A DNA stretch of 32,479 nt from the IMG/VR virus record IMGVR_UViG_3300025425_000090, positions 1-32,479 of that record; one strand, given 5' to 3'. Below are positions 6,192 to 11,949 of the stretch, piece after piece; within the stretch, counting starts at the first letter, position 1, and every line of letters starts with the position of its first letter. This stretch comes from a virus. The position numbers and the translations under genes were made by a program. The notes beneath the pieces were generated by a model that was given only the letters and a program-made list of their open reading frames with translations, had not been told where the DNA came from and ran no database searches.

Positions 6192-6262
6192 GGGTCTTAA
6201 CTACGGAGAACATGTTGCCATTCTCACGTCCATTATACACCGGGGTATAGGATAAGCAACAC

Positions 6263-6454
6263 TTAATCGCATACATCCTCGGGGAACTCTGCTTTAGATG
6301 TTTTGTCGGCAATAGTAAGCTGGCAGCTTTCGCACCATCGCACTAAATTTTCAACCGTTTTTTCGATTACTTCGAGGGGTTTACTACATTTGGGGCATTC
6401 GTTTCTAACGAGCCTTTTGTGTATTTCCCCTTGCTGTGGGTTTTCTAATTTCAT
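6263..6454 (-). CDS. Small zinc-ribbon protein (63 aa)
   Basis: ATG 6454 is chosen over an earlier in-frame start because AAGGGG lies seven bases upstream. The product has two Cys pairs, CPKC and CESC, separated by 20 residues, the ligand set of a zinc ribbon. The tail is acidic (SKAEFPEDVCD). Such proteins often act in transcription or DNA binding, but no specific partner can be named. It overlaps the RHH gene upstream by 50 bases in another frame, and they probably share the promoter at 6658-6630. Confidence 0.65.
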   Translation of the reverse strand: MKLENPQQGEIHKRLVRNECPKCSKPLEVIEKTVENLVRWCESCQLTIADKTSKAEFPEDVCD

Positions 6455-6599
6455 TATTGACCCCTTGAGTTTCTTTATACGCATCAAAAACAAGGCGGAG
6501 TTGACCGCCGATGGTTCGACCTTCTTTTTTTGCCAGTTCTTTTATCTCTACATAAACTTCTCGCGGAACGAGGATGCTTTTCCAACGTGTTGTATCCAT
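6405..6599 (-). CDS. Ribbon-helix-helix transcription factor-like protein (64 aa)
   Basis: The N-terminal segment RWKSILVPREVYVEIKELAK, then a KEGRTIGGQLRLVFDAY helix, matches the Arc/CopG-type ribbon-helix-helix fold: one strand, helix A, a Gly-containing turn, helix B. Members bind DNA as dimers and in phages usually repress nearby promoters. The tail is disordered and basic (KPTARGNTQKAR). It is the first gene after a TTGCAA-N17-TATTAT promoter, so it may regulate its own operon. Start 6599 has a GAGA-type weak SD. Confidence 0.75.
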   Translation of the reverse strand: MDTTRWKSILVPREVYVEIKELAKKEGRTIGGQLRLVFDAYKETQGVNNEIRKPTARGNTQKAR

Positions 6600-6629
6600 T
6601 TTTATCTCTTTGAGGCCCTAAAGTCTAAG

Positions 6630-6658
6630 ATAATATAAGAATATATACAAGGTTGCAA
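6630..6658 (-). promoter_or_regulatory. Putative sigma70-type promoter
   Basis: Minus-strand TTGCAA (6658-6653), a 17-base spacer, then TATTAT (6635-6630), 31 bases upstream of the RHH gene start. It follows immediately after the polA terminator, so the arrangement is terminator, promoter, new operon. Confidence 0.65.
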
Positions 6659-6659
6659 G

Positions 6660-6682
6660 AAAAACCCCGCCGAAGCAGGGTT
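6660..6682 (-). terminator. Rho-independent terminator after DNA polymerase
   Basis: Minus-strand AACCCTGC pairs with GCGGGGTT (one T-G pair) around a TTCG tetraloop and is followed by T residues. It begins 7 bases after the polymerase stop codon and ends the DUF3310-polymerase unit. Confidence 0.85.
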
Positions 6683-6688
6683 TGAGAA

Positions 6689-8590
6689 TTAGTCAAGCTT
6701 TTTAGCTTCACCCCAAGAAGGTCCCATTTCTATATCGCAAACGTTAGGCACCTCTAAAGGCAAGGCACTCTCCATAACCCGAGCGATCTCTTCAGCTTCT
6801 TCGCGGGTCTTCACCGACATCGCCAGCTCGTCATGGATTTGTAACATCGGGAGTTTTCCCATTTTGTACAGATTGACCATCGCTCGCTTCGTCATGTCTG
6901 CGGCAGATGCTTGTATAAGCCTGTTGAGTGCTTTATAAGTAAACGCCCGCTTGAGTCTGGTCGTAGGTCCGTAGGCATCAACCGCTTCTTTGTAGGGTAG
7001 TGCCTTATTCATGGCGAACGTGTCTGGCTCCCACATATCGAAGCGACACTTGCGGCCTTCGAGTGAGCGCAGCGCACCCCCTGAAGTTCGGTCATTGAGT
7101 CGGTTCATTACACCACTCATCAAGCCCTTAACAAAAGGCACACGGGCATGGTACTGCTTCACCAGCACCTTCGCTTCGTCGACCGAGATGTCCAGTTCTC
7201 CTGACATCTTGTTCACCCCCATCCCGTAGATCAAACCCAAGTTAATGGTCTTCGCCTGCTTCCTTGGTAAGCTCGCCATCTCGGCTACCATGTTATGGAA
7301 GTCGGTTTCTGGCTTCTCATTGTAGGCCGTAACAAAATCAGCCGCGCCTTCTAGGGGTATTCCTCGCGTTTTACCGTATACATGCGCATAATGGACCAAG
7401 ATGCGCGGTTCTTGCTGCGAGAAGTCAATGGCCGCCCACTGCTCGCCTTCTTCAGGTAGAAACAACGAGCGAATCATGGGCCCGTAGATTGGATCGCGAG
7501 CTGGAATTTGTTGTAAATTTGGATTACGCATTGAGATGCGGCCCGACACAGTACCCCCATCATCCGAACGGAGTTGATTAACATGACTATGAATTCGGCC
7601 ATCAGCGTGGCAGTGCTTCATGATGGAATTGATGAAAGTCCCGGAGGTCTTATTCAGATTCCTAGCCTCGACAATAAGCTTCGCGACGGGGTGACTATGC
7701 TCTTGAAGAAAGAATTTGGTAAAGGAAGGTGCTCCTTTCTCAGTCTTTGGATATTGGATTCCGAGGTTGTCGAAAGACTTTGCGAGCGACTGCGCCGCCC
7801 AGATTTCAACGCCCGAGCCTGCGACGTGCTTCAACTCCTTCAAGACCTCCCGTTCCCGTTTAAGGAGGCTATCCCGAGTACGCTCAACTCGGTTGACGTC
7901 AACCCGGACGCCCCGCATAGTCATGTCGACGAGACATGGCAGCAGATCAAGCTCGAGGTTGACGACGTTCCACAGATCCTCTTGGCCTATCTTAATGGAA
8001 AAGTAATTCCACAGTTCAAGGGTAAGCTCCGCGTCAGCTTCAGCGTATGGTCCAACATACATAGCGGGCATCTTCCACATTTCAGCTTTGGGATCGATAC
8101 CGAACTCCCGAGCTGCTTCGACTAACGCCTTCTCAGACTTTGTTTTGTTAAGTAAGTCGTAACAAAGCGCATTCAGGCTGTAGCTGAACCGGTTTTCATC
8201 GAGCAAGGAGGCGACGATCATGGTATCGATGATACGTCCGTTGACCGTGAACCCCATTTGTTTAATCCAACCCAAATCATACTGGGCGTTGTGCATGATC
8301 TTATCAGCCGGACACTCAAATATTTTTTGAAGCCATCGGTTGACGATCTTTTCGTCGAGGTTACCGCCCCCGAAATGACGTATAGGGATATAGCAGGACC
8401 AGCCATCGACTGCGATAGCGTACCCCACCACTTCACCGTCGCCGGTTGGCCAACCGGGACCGTTCACTTTTAGGTTCGGGTCGCGTGTTTCGACATCGAT
8501 GGCAATCTTAGCGGCTCCTGTAATATCGGGCAGCTCTAAAGGTGGAACCCATTCGTTTTTATTAGCGAATATTGACATTTGTAAACTCAT
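6689..8590 (-). CDS. polA: Family A DNA polymerase with 3'-5' exonuclease
   Basis: A 633-aa replicative polymerase of the Pol I type. The proofreading domain shows Exo I (AIDVETRDP, D32 and E34) and Exo II (MHNAQYDLGW, D105). The polymerase domain shows motif A (AIDFSQQEPRI, D389), motif B (RKQAKTINLGLIYGMG) and motif C (MLQIHDELAM, D587). There is no 5'-3' flap nuclease domain, as in T7-like phage polymerases. The residue equivalent to E. coli Phe762 is Leu451 (NLG instead of NFG or NYG). Start 8590 has GAGGA upstream and an ATGA overlap with the DUF3310 gene. Primer synthesis and unwinding are presumably supplied by the rightward PrimPol and helicases. Confidence 0.97.
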   Translation of the reverse strand: MSLQMSIFANKNEWVPPLELPDITGAAKIAIDVETRDPNLKVNGPGWPTGDGEVVGYAIAVDGWSCYIPIRHFGGGNLDEKIVNRWLQKIFECPADKIMHNAQYDLGWIKQMGFTVNGRIIDTMIVASLLDENRFSYSLNALCYDLLNKTKSEKALVEAAREFGIDPKAEMWKMPAMYVGPYAEADAELTLELWNYFSIKIGQEDLWNVVNLELDLLPCLVDMTMRGVRVDVNRVERTRDSLLKREREVLKELKHVAGSGVEIWAAQSLAKSFDNLGIQYPKTEKGAPSFTKFFLQEHSHPVAKLIVEARNLNKTSGTFINSIMKHCHADGRIHSHVNQLRSDDGGTVSGRISMRNPNLQQIPARDPIYGPMIRSLFLPEEGEQWAAIDFSQQEPRILVHYAHVYGKTRGIPLEGAADFVTAYNEKPETDFHNMVAEMASLPRKQAKTINLGLIYGMGVNKMSGELDISVDEAKVLVKQYHARVPFVKGLMSGVMNRLNDRTSGGALRSLEGRKCRFDMWEPDTFAMNKALPYKEAVDAYGPTTRLKRAFTYKALNRLIQASAADMTKRAMVNLYKMGKLPMLQIHDELAMSVKTREEAEEIARVMESALPLEVPNVCDIEMGPSWGEAKKLD

Positions 8591-8823
8591 TCTTTAGTCC
8601 TCGGGTCATCGCCCATTGAGTACCGGAGGTACCAGACGGATTTTTGTTTATCCTGCGTGGAGTCTTCGTTCTTATTATCCATTCGCCATATATATTTAAA
8701 CGCAGCTATCTCGGCATAGACGTTAACTTTGTCTCTACCAAATGCTGCAACCATTGCGTCGATACATTCGATCCCTCCGGCTGAATAGTGTTTGGGCTGT
8801 GAAACCATTTTGTCTTTACTCAT
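8587..8823 (-). CDS. DUF3310 protein (T7 gp1.7-like)
   Basis: The 78-aa product carries the DUF3310 signature: VSQPKHYSAGGIECIDAMVA, then AAFKYIWRMDNKNE, then QKSVWYLRY. DUF3310 is the conserved domain of T7 gp1.7, a nucleotide-metabolism protein reported to have nucleotide kinase activity. A role in nucleotide supply fits its place directly upstream of the polymerase with an ATGA overlap. The start has a strong AAGGGTGG. An intrinsic terminator ends 17 bases before the start codon, so expression requires read-through or antitermination. Confidence 0.85.
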   Translation of the reverse strand: MSKDKMVSQPKHYSAGGIECIDAMVAAFGRDKVNVYAEIAAFKYIWRMDNKNEDSTQDKQKSVWYLRYSMGDDPRTKE

Positions 8824-8840
8824 AAACCACCCTTTTAATT

Positions 8841-8869
8841 AAAAAAGTACGAGCCGTTACAGCTCGCAC
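8841..8869 (-). terminator. Rho-independent terminator upstream of DUF3310-polA
   Basis: Minus-strand GTGCGAGC (8869-8862) pairs with GCTCGTAC (8854-8847), 8 bp with one G-U, a 7-nt loop, then six T. It lies 10 bases after the end of the interrupted small gene and 17 bases before the DUF3310 ATG. Confidence 0.8.
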
Positions 8870-8879
8870 AATGAGGAAA

Positions 8880-9053
8880 TCATCTAATCAAATCATTAAT
8901 TTCATCGTTATAATATGCAGCGTTTTGAAAACTCAGCAAACTAATTAACATTTGCACCCGTTTATGCGGAGTCTCGTTTTTTTCTTTCAGCTCTAAAATC
9001 TAGGCATCTTTGCGAGCGTAATCCTCGCGCACATCTTGCCAGACAACCTTCAT
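8880..9053 (-). pseudogene. Small gene interrupted by an in-frame TAG
   Basis: ATG 9053 has AGAGGA upstream and an ATGA overlap with the previous gene. After 17 codons (MKVVWQDVREDYARKDA) the frame meets TAG at 9002-9000. It then continues open for 39 more codons with protein-like content (ILELKEKNETPHKR, later LISLLSFQNAAYYNDE) to a TGA at 8880, 10 bases before a terminator. The whole unit of 56 sense codons plus TAG reads as one small gene. The possibilities are a nonsense mutation, a sequencing or assembly error, or amber read-through. TAG serves as a normal stop elsewhere in the window, so a global recoding is unlikely. Confidence 0.6.
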
Positions 9054-9214
9054 TTCAAATCCTCTGTGTATTTAACATCAGATTCAATCGTAAACGACTT
9101 AGATAGTAAGCTGGATATATCCGTTGCTGCGCCGACAAGCTCCGCTACGCTGCTAAAGCTGCTCGATAAATGTAGTGATGATATCTTTATTGGAATTTTG
9201 CGCTCGCTTTGCAT
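9050..9214 (-). CDS. Small hypothetical protein overlapping its upstream neighbour (54 aa)
   Basis: ATG 9214 lies inside the 3' end of the preceding gene and the frame runs to a TGA at 9050 that overlaps the next ATG. The product is Ser-rich (ISSLHLSSSFSSVAELVGAA) and ends in KYTEDLK. The same kind of ending (Y-P-E-D-L-K) is encoded just before two other starts nearby, where it carries the next gene's SD. The overlap with the upstream gene is 62 bases. No strong SD of its own, so coupling is likely. Function unknown. Confidence 0.5.
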   Translation of the reverse strand: MQSERKIPIKISSLHLSSSFSSVAELVGAATDISSLLSKSFTIESDVKYTEDLK

Positions 9215-9455
9215 TATCTATGTTTGTATAAGTCATTGATCCTATACTTCCATACTCATAATCAATTCTATAAATTACTCTAGGCTCTGGCTTTACTCTG
9301 TACTCAATCGCATCAAAATTCCACATTGGCCGGTGATCATTGTCATAAGTGTAAAATTCGCCAGCGTTAGCAGCTGTATGGCGCTTTCCTTGAATCGTTT
9401 TTCCTTCTTGCGCTGCCTCTAAAACTGCAATCATTTCCTTTCTTGTTTGTTTCAT
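9153..9455 (-). CDS. Conserved phage protein with YRVKPEP motif, paralog B (100 aa)
   Basis: I place the start at ATG 9455 (MKQTRKEMIAVLEAAQEGKT). It has AGAGG seven bases upstream and an ATGA overlap with the preceding gene, while the in-frame alternative at 9479 does not. Motifs PMWNFDAIEYRVKPEPR parallel those of the gene at 4553-4828. A C-terminal extension (IYRIDYEYGSIGSMTYTNID) is specific to this copy. The family is common in phages, with unknown role. Confidence 0.75.
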   Translation of the reverse strand: MKQTRKEMIAVLEAAQEGKTIQGKRHTAANAGEFYTYDNDHRPMWNFDAIEYRVKPEPRVIYRIDYEYGSIGSMTYTNIDNAKRAQNSNKDIITTFIEQL

Positions 9456-9694
9456 TCTGACACCTCTGGGATTATCCAAGTTTGTTCTGGCTCGGGTAAG
9501 TTACAAAGAGCTTCTACATAAAAAAACGCTTTTTGAGTTGGCTTATAAGTTCGATGTAGATCATCATCACTAATCAAATAACCATTGTTTAATAAATAAC
9601 ATATAGCATCTTGCCGCACTGGAGAATGTAGCGTGTTATAATCGTTTCCCGACCAACTATAATGTATTAATATAATTAATTTTAAAGGACTCAT
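9452..9694 (-). CDS. Hypothetical protein (80 aa)
   Basis: ATG 9694 has AGAGGA upstream. The protein begins MSPLKLIILIHYSWSG and continues with a segment that reads like a winged-helix (SPVRQDAICYLLNNGYLISD, then YKPTQKAFFYVEALCNLP). The order helix, turn, NGYL strand and then KAFFYVEALC suggests a small DNA-binding or protein-interaction domain of the winged-helix type; this is inference. The last codons overlap the next start (ATGA). Confidence 0.6.
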   Translation of the reverse strand: MSPLKLIILIHYSWSGNDYNTLHSPVRQDAICYLLNNGYLISDDDLHRTYKPTQKAFFYVEALCNLPEPEQTWIIPEVSE

Positions 9695-9718
9695 TTTGTT
9701 TCCTCTGGTAATGTTGTG

Positions 9719-9880
9719 TTAATCCCAAACTATCAAAGCTATGGCAGTAAGAAAAGAACCCGCTACCATACTAATTCCTATTTTTAAATCTGGTGTTGGA
9801 TCTAGCATTGCTGGCATAATTATAGTTCCAATTATAACTCCAATTATAATTAATATACTGTTAACTTCTATGCTTTTCAT
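9719..9880 (-). CDS. Small two-span membrane protein (53 aa)
   Basis: ATG 9880 carries the recurring AGAGGATTTGAAATG start. The product has two hydrophobic segments, residues about 9-25 (ILIIIGVIIGTIIMPAM) and 35-52 (IGISMVAGSFLTAIALIV), separated by a short polar turn (LDPTPDLK). Two-span proteins of this size can be holins or membrane-altering phage factors, but the location in an early accessory cluster argues against a lysis role. Function unknown. Confidence 0.55.
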   Translation of the reverse strand: MKSIEVNSILIIIGVIIGTIIMPAMLDPTPDLKIGISMVAGSFLTAIALIVWD

Positions 9881-9904
9881 TTCAAATCCTCTGGGTAATC
9901 GATG

Positions 9905-10075
9905 TTAATCAGGCATTATAGCCTTTACAAATGTAAGTGCTTTAAATCTTGCCTGAGGGAAAACTTGGTTATCAATCATCAATTTACTATCAGACCTAAC
10001 ATAAACTGGATACCAGATATCACCTTCTCGCGGGTCGGTAAACCAATACCAACAATTTTTTTCCAATTCTTTCAT
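9905..10075 (-). CDS. Small hypothetical protein, aromatic-rich (56 aa)
   Basis: ATG 10075 has the same AGAGGATTTAAAATG start box. The product (MKELEKNCWYWFTDPREGDI, then WYPVYVRSD) looks like a small beta-rich domain with aromatic residues, followed by a helix (QARFKALTFVKAIMPD). No family recognised. Its downstream sequence, in another frame, encodes a short YPEDLK-type end that carries the next gene's SD. Confidence 0.5.
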   Translation of the reverse strand: MKELEKNCWYWFTDPREGDIWYPVYVRSDSKLMIDNQVFPQARFKALTFVKAIMPD

Positions 10076-10152
10076 TTTAAATCCTCTGGGTATTCTAATC
10101 TGATGTTTAAGCGTAATGCTGCGCCCGTAATACCGTCAAATTGTTGTGGTAA
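10072..10152 (-). pseudogene. Start-less in-frame extension downstream of the HNH-like gene
   Basis: After the TAA of the HNH-like gene (10155-10153) the same frame stays open for 26 codons (PQQFDGITGAALRLNIRLEY and a PEDLK end) and closes with a TGA that overlaps the next ATG. There is no ATG, GTG or TTG inside it. The protein-like content and the exact ATGA junction suggest the remnant of a former small gene, or a C-terminal extension cut off by a stop mutation. Its ending matches those before 9880 and 9053. Confidence 0.4.
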
Positions 10153-10374
10153 TTAATTCAGGTTATTGCAATTTATAGCCGGTCCTCTTTCTGCATTACA
10201 TTTACGACAAACCGGATCAACGTCTAGTGGCTTCATGTAATCCCTATGATCATAACTGTGCGCTGGTTTTCCACAATCTACGCAATCTATACTTCCATCT
10301 AATATAGGTAAGTCGCCGTTATTTCTGGCTTGAGTGACCAATGCATGAGCGCGAGTACTATTTAAGCTTCTCAC
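10153..10374 (-). CDS. HNH-like zinc-binding phage protein (73 aa)
   Basis: The product has CVDCGKPAHSYDHRDYMKPL followed by DPVCRKCNAERGPA. Two CxxC pairs flank a DHRDY motif, the layout of HNH/endonuclease VII-type small phage proteins. I chose GTG 10374 because it gives a GTGA overlap with the upstream gene and has AGGAG ten bases before it. The in-frame GTG at 10410 would overlap the neighbour more. Nuclease activity is plausible but catalytic completeness is uncertain in such short forms. The frame continues past the TAA stop (see 10072-10152). Confidence 0.65.
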   Translation of the reverse strand: MRSLNSTRAHALVTQARNNGDLPILDGSIDCVDCGKPAHSYDHRDYMKPLDVDPVCRKCNAERGPAINCNNLN

Positions 10375-10661
10375 TTTATCTGCTCTCCTGTTCCGTCGCA
10401 TGACTTGCACACTTCAATAACGCCAGTCACATCTTTACCGTAATAAATAACGAGCTCACATTGCCCGTTGCAAGCTACGCATTTAACCGATTTTCTCAAA
10501 TGGTCATTTAATAGCTGCACCTTTCTAATGCCGTAATCATTCAATACATCGTTGCGAAAATCATAAATCCACCTCATTTTTAATTTAGTTTTACTTGCTA
10601 TAAATTCAGGCGTTAAGCCTGTTCGTTTAAGTAATGACCTAGTCTGTTTTTCTATTTTCAT
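10371..10661 (-). CDS. HTH regulator fused to a DnaJ-type zinc-finger motif (96 aa)
   Basis: Residues about 7-35 (RSLLKRTGLTPEFIASKTKL onward) read as a helix-turn-helix of the Cro/repressor type. The C-terminal half has CVACNGQC (61-68) and CKSCDGTG (85-92), two CxxCxGx(C/G) repeats as in the DnaJ zinc finger. The combination suggests a DNA-binding protein stabilised or dimerised by zinc. It is the first gene of the leftward arm, facing the rightward arm across a 114-base control region with paired TTGCAA boxes, so it may regulate the divergent promoters. The SD is weak. Confidence 0.65.
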   Translation of the reverse strand: MKIEKQTRSLLKRTGLTPEFIASKTKLKMRWIYDFRNDVLNDYGIRKVQLLNDHLRKSVKCVACNGQCELVIYYGKDVTGVIEVCKSCDGTGEQIK

Positions 10662-10775
10662 TCTTGCAGTGTATAGTAGTTGTTAATTATTGCAAGCAAT
10701 TAATTGCAAATAAATAGTTTACATACTGATTAATAGAGCGCATACTTTACTAAGAATTAAAACAGGAATTACAAA
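10662..10775. promoter_or_regulatory. Divergent control region with paired TTGCAA boxes
   Basis: Rightward promoter candidate: TTTACA (10718-10723), 17 bases, CATACT (10741-10746), 30 bases before the HNH gene. Operator-like elements: ATTGCAA at 10689-10695 and 10703-10709, spaced 14 bases, with the perfect 12-base palindrome GCAATTAATTGC (10696-10707) between and into the second box. On the minus strand the 10690-10695 box could serve as -35 for TATACA near 10676, so a bound repressor could cover both promoters. Confidence 0.5.
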
Positions 10776-11177
10776 ATGAGTAAACCACGGTTACATAAAA
10801 ACACTGGATACATGCATATCTGGCACGAAAGTAAGGCGGTGTATTATCATCGTTATGTATGGCTAAAAGCTTACGGCGAATGGCCTGATGGAGAGATAGA
10901 TCACATTGATCACGATAAGTTAAACAACTCTATTGGTAATCTTAGGGTTGTAAGCCACAGAGAGAATAACCTTAATAGGTCAATGGATTCCAGAAACACC
11001 AGTGGATTTAATGGGGTAAGCTGGCATGATGCTAGAGGCAAATGGAAGTCTTCTATAACGGTTCTAGGTAAAAATAAACACCTGTACTATGGAGATTGCT
11101 TACTTGACGCAGTAGCGACCCGAATGTCAGCTAACAGAAAATATGGTTTTCACAATAATCACGGAGTAGCAAAATGA
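10776..11177 (+). CDS. HNH homing endonuclease with AP2 domain
   Basis: The 133-aa protein has an HNH module (YHRYVWLKAYGEWPDG, then IDHIDHDKLNNSIGNLRVVS with His/Asn ligands at about 43, 55 and 61). It is followed by an AP2-type DNA-binding domain (SGFNGVSWHDARGKWKSSI, then GDCLLDAVATRMSANRKYG). This is the usual freestanding phage HNH-AP2 endonuclease, which promotes its own spread by cutting DNA lacking it. It sits first behind the rightward promoter and ends in an ATGA overlap with the next gene. SD AGGA is present. Confidence 0.9.
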   Translation: MSKPRLHKNTGYMHIWHESKAVYYHRYVWLKAYGEWPDGEIDHIDHDKLNNSIGNLRVVSHRENNLNRSMDSRNTSGFNGVSWHDARGKWKSSITVLGKNKHLYYGDCLLDAVATRMSANRKYGFHNNHGVAK

Positions 11178-11419
11178 ATGAATACACTATAAGACCACTT
11201 GGCGCACCACCACTTCCAAGGATAGATATTGTCTTTGGTGAAAACATCCACGCTGAAGCGATCTATGATTTTAACCATGAAGATTTGATTGAGTTGATTG
11301 CTTTAATGGCTCCAGTTGGACATAACGGAAGTAGCGTTAATATAATAGATGATTTAAGTGAATCAAGCATTGGTAAGGCGCGATTTGCTTTGCGTGATGC
11401 AATAGACGAGGCTGAATAA
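11174..11419 (+). CDS. Hypothetical acidic protein (81 aa)
   Basis: Starts in an ATGA overlap with the endonuclease. The N-terminus (MNEYTIRPLGAPPLPRIDIV) is Pro-rich and likely extended. The rest is an acidic alpha/beta segment (YDFNHEDLIELIALMAP) ending in a helix (SIGKARFALRDAIDEAE). No family recognised. Ends with a TAATG junction to the next gene, so the small genes here are tightly coupled. Confidence 0.55.
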   Translation: MNEYTIRPLGAPPLPRIDIVFGENIHAEAIYDFNHEDLIELIALMAPVGHNGSSVNIIDDLSESSIGKARFALRDAIDEAE

Positions 11420-11550
11420 TGAGCGACTACGACGAATGGAAACTAGCATATAACCCTGCTTGGGACGACGAAGACGACGAAGACGAGCTGACTTACGAAG
11501 AACGCAAAGAACAATATGAAGTTAATCAATGGGAGAGTAATAATGACTGA
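11419..11550 (+). CDS. Very acidic small protein (43 aa)
   Basis: ATG 11419 overlaps the previous TAA. The product has a strongly acidic core (WDDEDDEDELTYEERKEQ) and few hydrophobic residues. Such small acidic phage proteins can act as DNA mimics or bind host enzymes. That is a possibility from composition only. It overlaps the next gene by 8 bases. Confidence 0.55.
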   Translation: MSDYDEWKLAYNPAWDDEDDEDELTYEERKEQYEVNQWESNND

Positions 11551-11836
11551 TTCAATTACAAGAGAAGATTTAGCAGAGGTAATAAGATGTATGGAATGCC
11601 CTGAAGTGGTGACTAAATGCGAGGTTGAGCTGATAGGCGAAGCAATATTAGAGCAAGCCTTCCCGCCTAAGTTTGTGCCTAGAGTTGGTCAGGTTGTGGC
11701 TGTGTGGCGTGATTATGGCCAAGTTAAGTTTGATAAATTTAAATTAATGGATAGTACAAAAGCGCCTTATGTGTGCGAAATTAGTGATTGGCATAATTGC
11801 CGAGCATTGACAGCAGAAGAAAAGGGTGAGCTATGA
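11543..11836 (+). CDS. Hypothetical protein (97 aa)
   Basis: ATG 11543 (MTDSITREDLAEVIRCMECP) is preferred over the in-frame ATG at 11516 because GGGAG lies seven bases upstream. The second half, PRVGQVVAVWRDYGQVKF and further HNCRALTAEE, resembles a small beta-barrel domain of the type seen in phage proteins with a V(G/R)QVVAVW start. Three Cys near the N-terminus (C16, C19, C27) may bind metal. Function unknown. Confidence 0.6.
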   Translation: MTDSITREDLAEVIRCMECPEVVTKCEVELIGEAILEQAFPPKFVPRVGQVVAVWRDYGQVKFDKFKLMDSTKAPYVCEISDWHNCRALTAEEKGEL

Positions 11837-11949
11837 GTGAATTTGACAAAAGAGTAAAGCGGTTAGTTGATAAGCATAACTATCCTTTGGATTTAGCTTA
11901 CGCAGTAGTATGGCGAGAAGTCACGGAGGCACAAAAGGAAAGAAATTAA
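11833..11949 (+). CDS. Small helical protein (38 aa)
   Basis: ATGA overlap with the preceding gene. The peptide (MSEFDKRVKRLVDKHNYPLD, then LAYAVVWREVTEAQKERN) is amphipathic and helical. It is the last gene before a 209-base gap with a strong promoter. Function unknown; the start is supported by the overlap and a GGGTGAG SD. Confidence 0.45.
   Translation: MSEFDKRVKRLVDKHNYPLDLAYAVVWREVTEAQKERN

Noticed and set aside
7574-8125. 183-aa plus-strand ORF inside the polymerase gene
   Set aside because: Lies fully antisense to conserved polymerase codons with no SD or neighbouring plus-strand genes.
8880-9053. Genome-wide amber (TAG) recoding
   Set aside because: Several intact genes end at TAG exactly at gene junctions (13521, 1651, 4380, 19226), so TAG is a normal stop in this genome.
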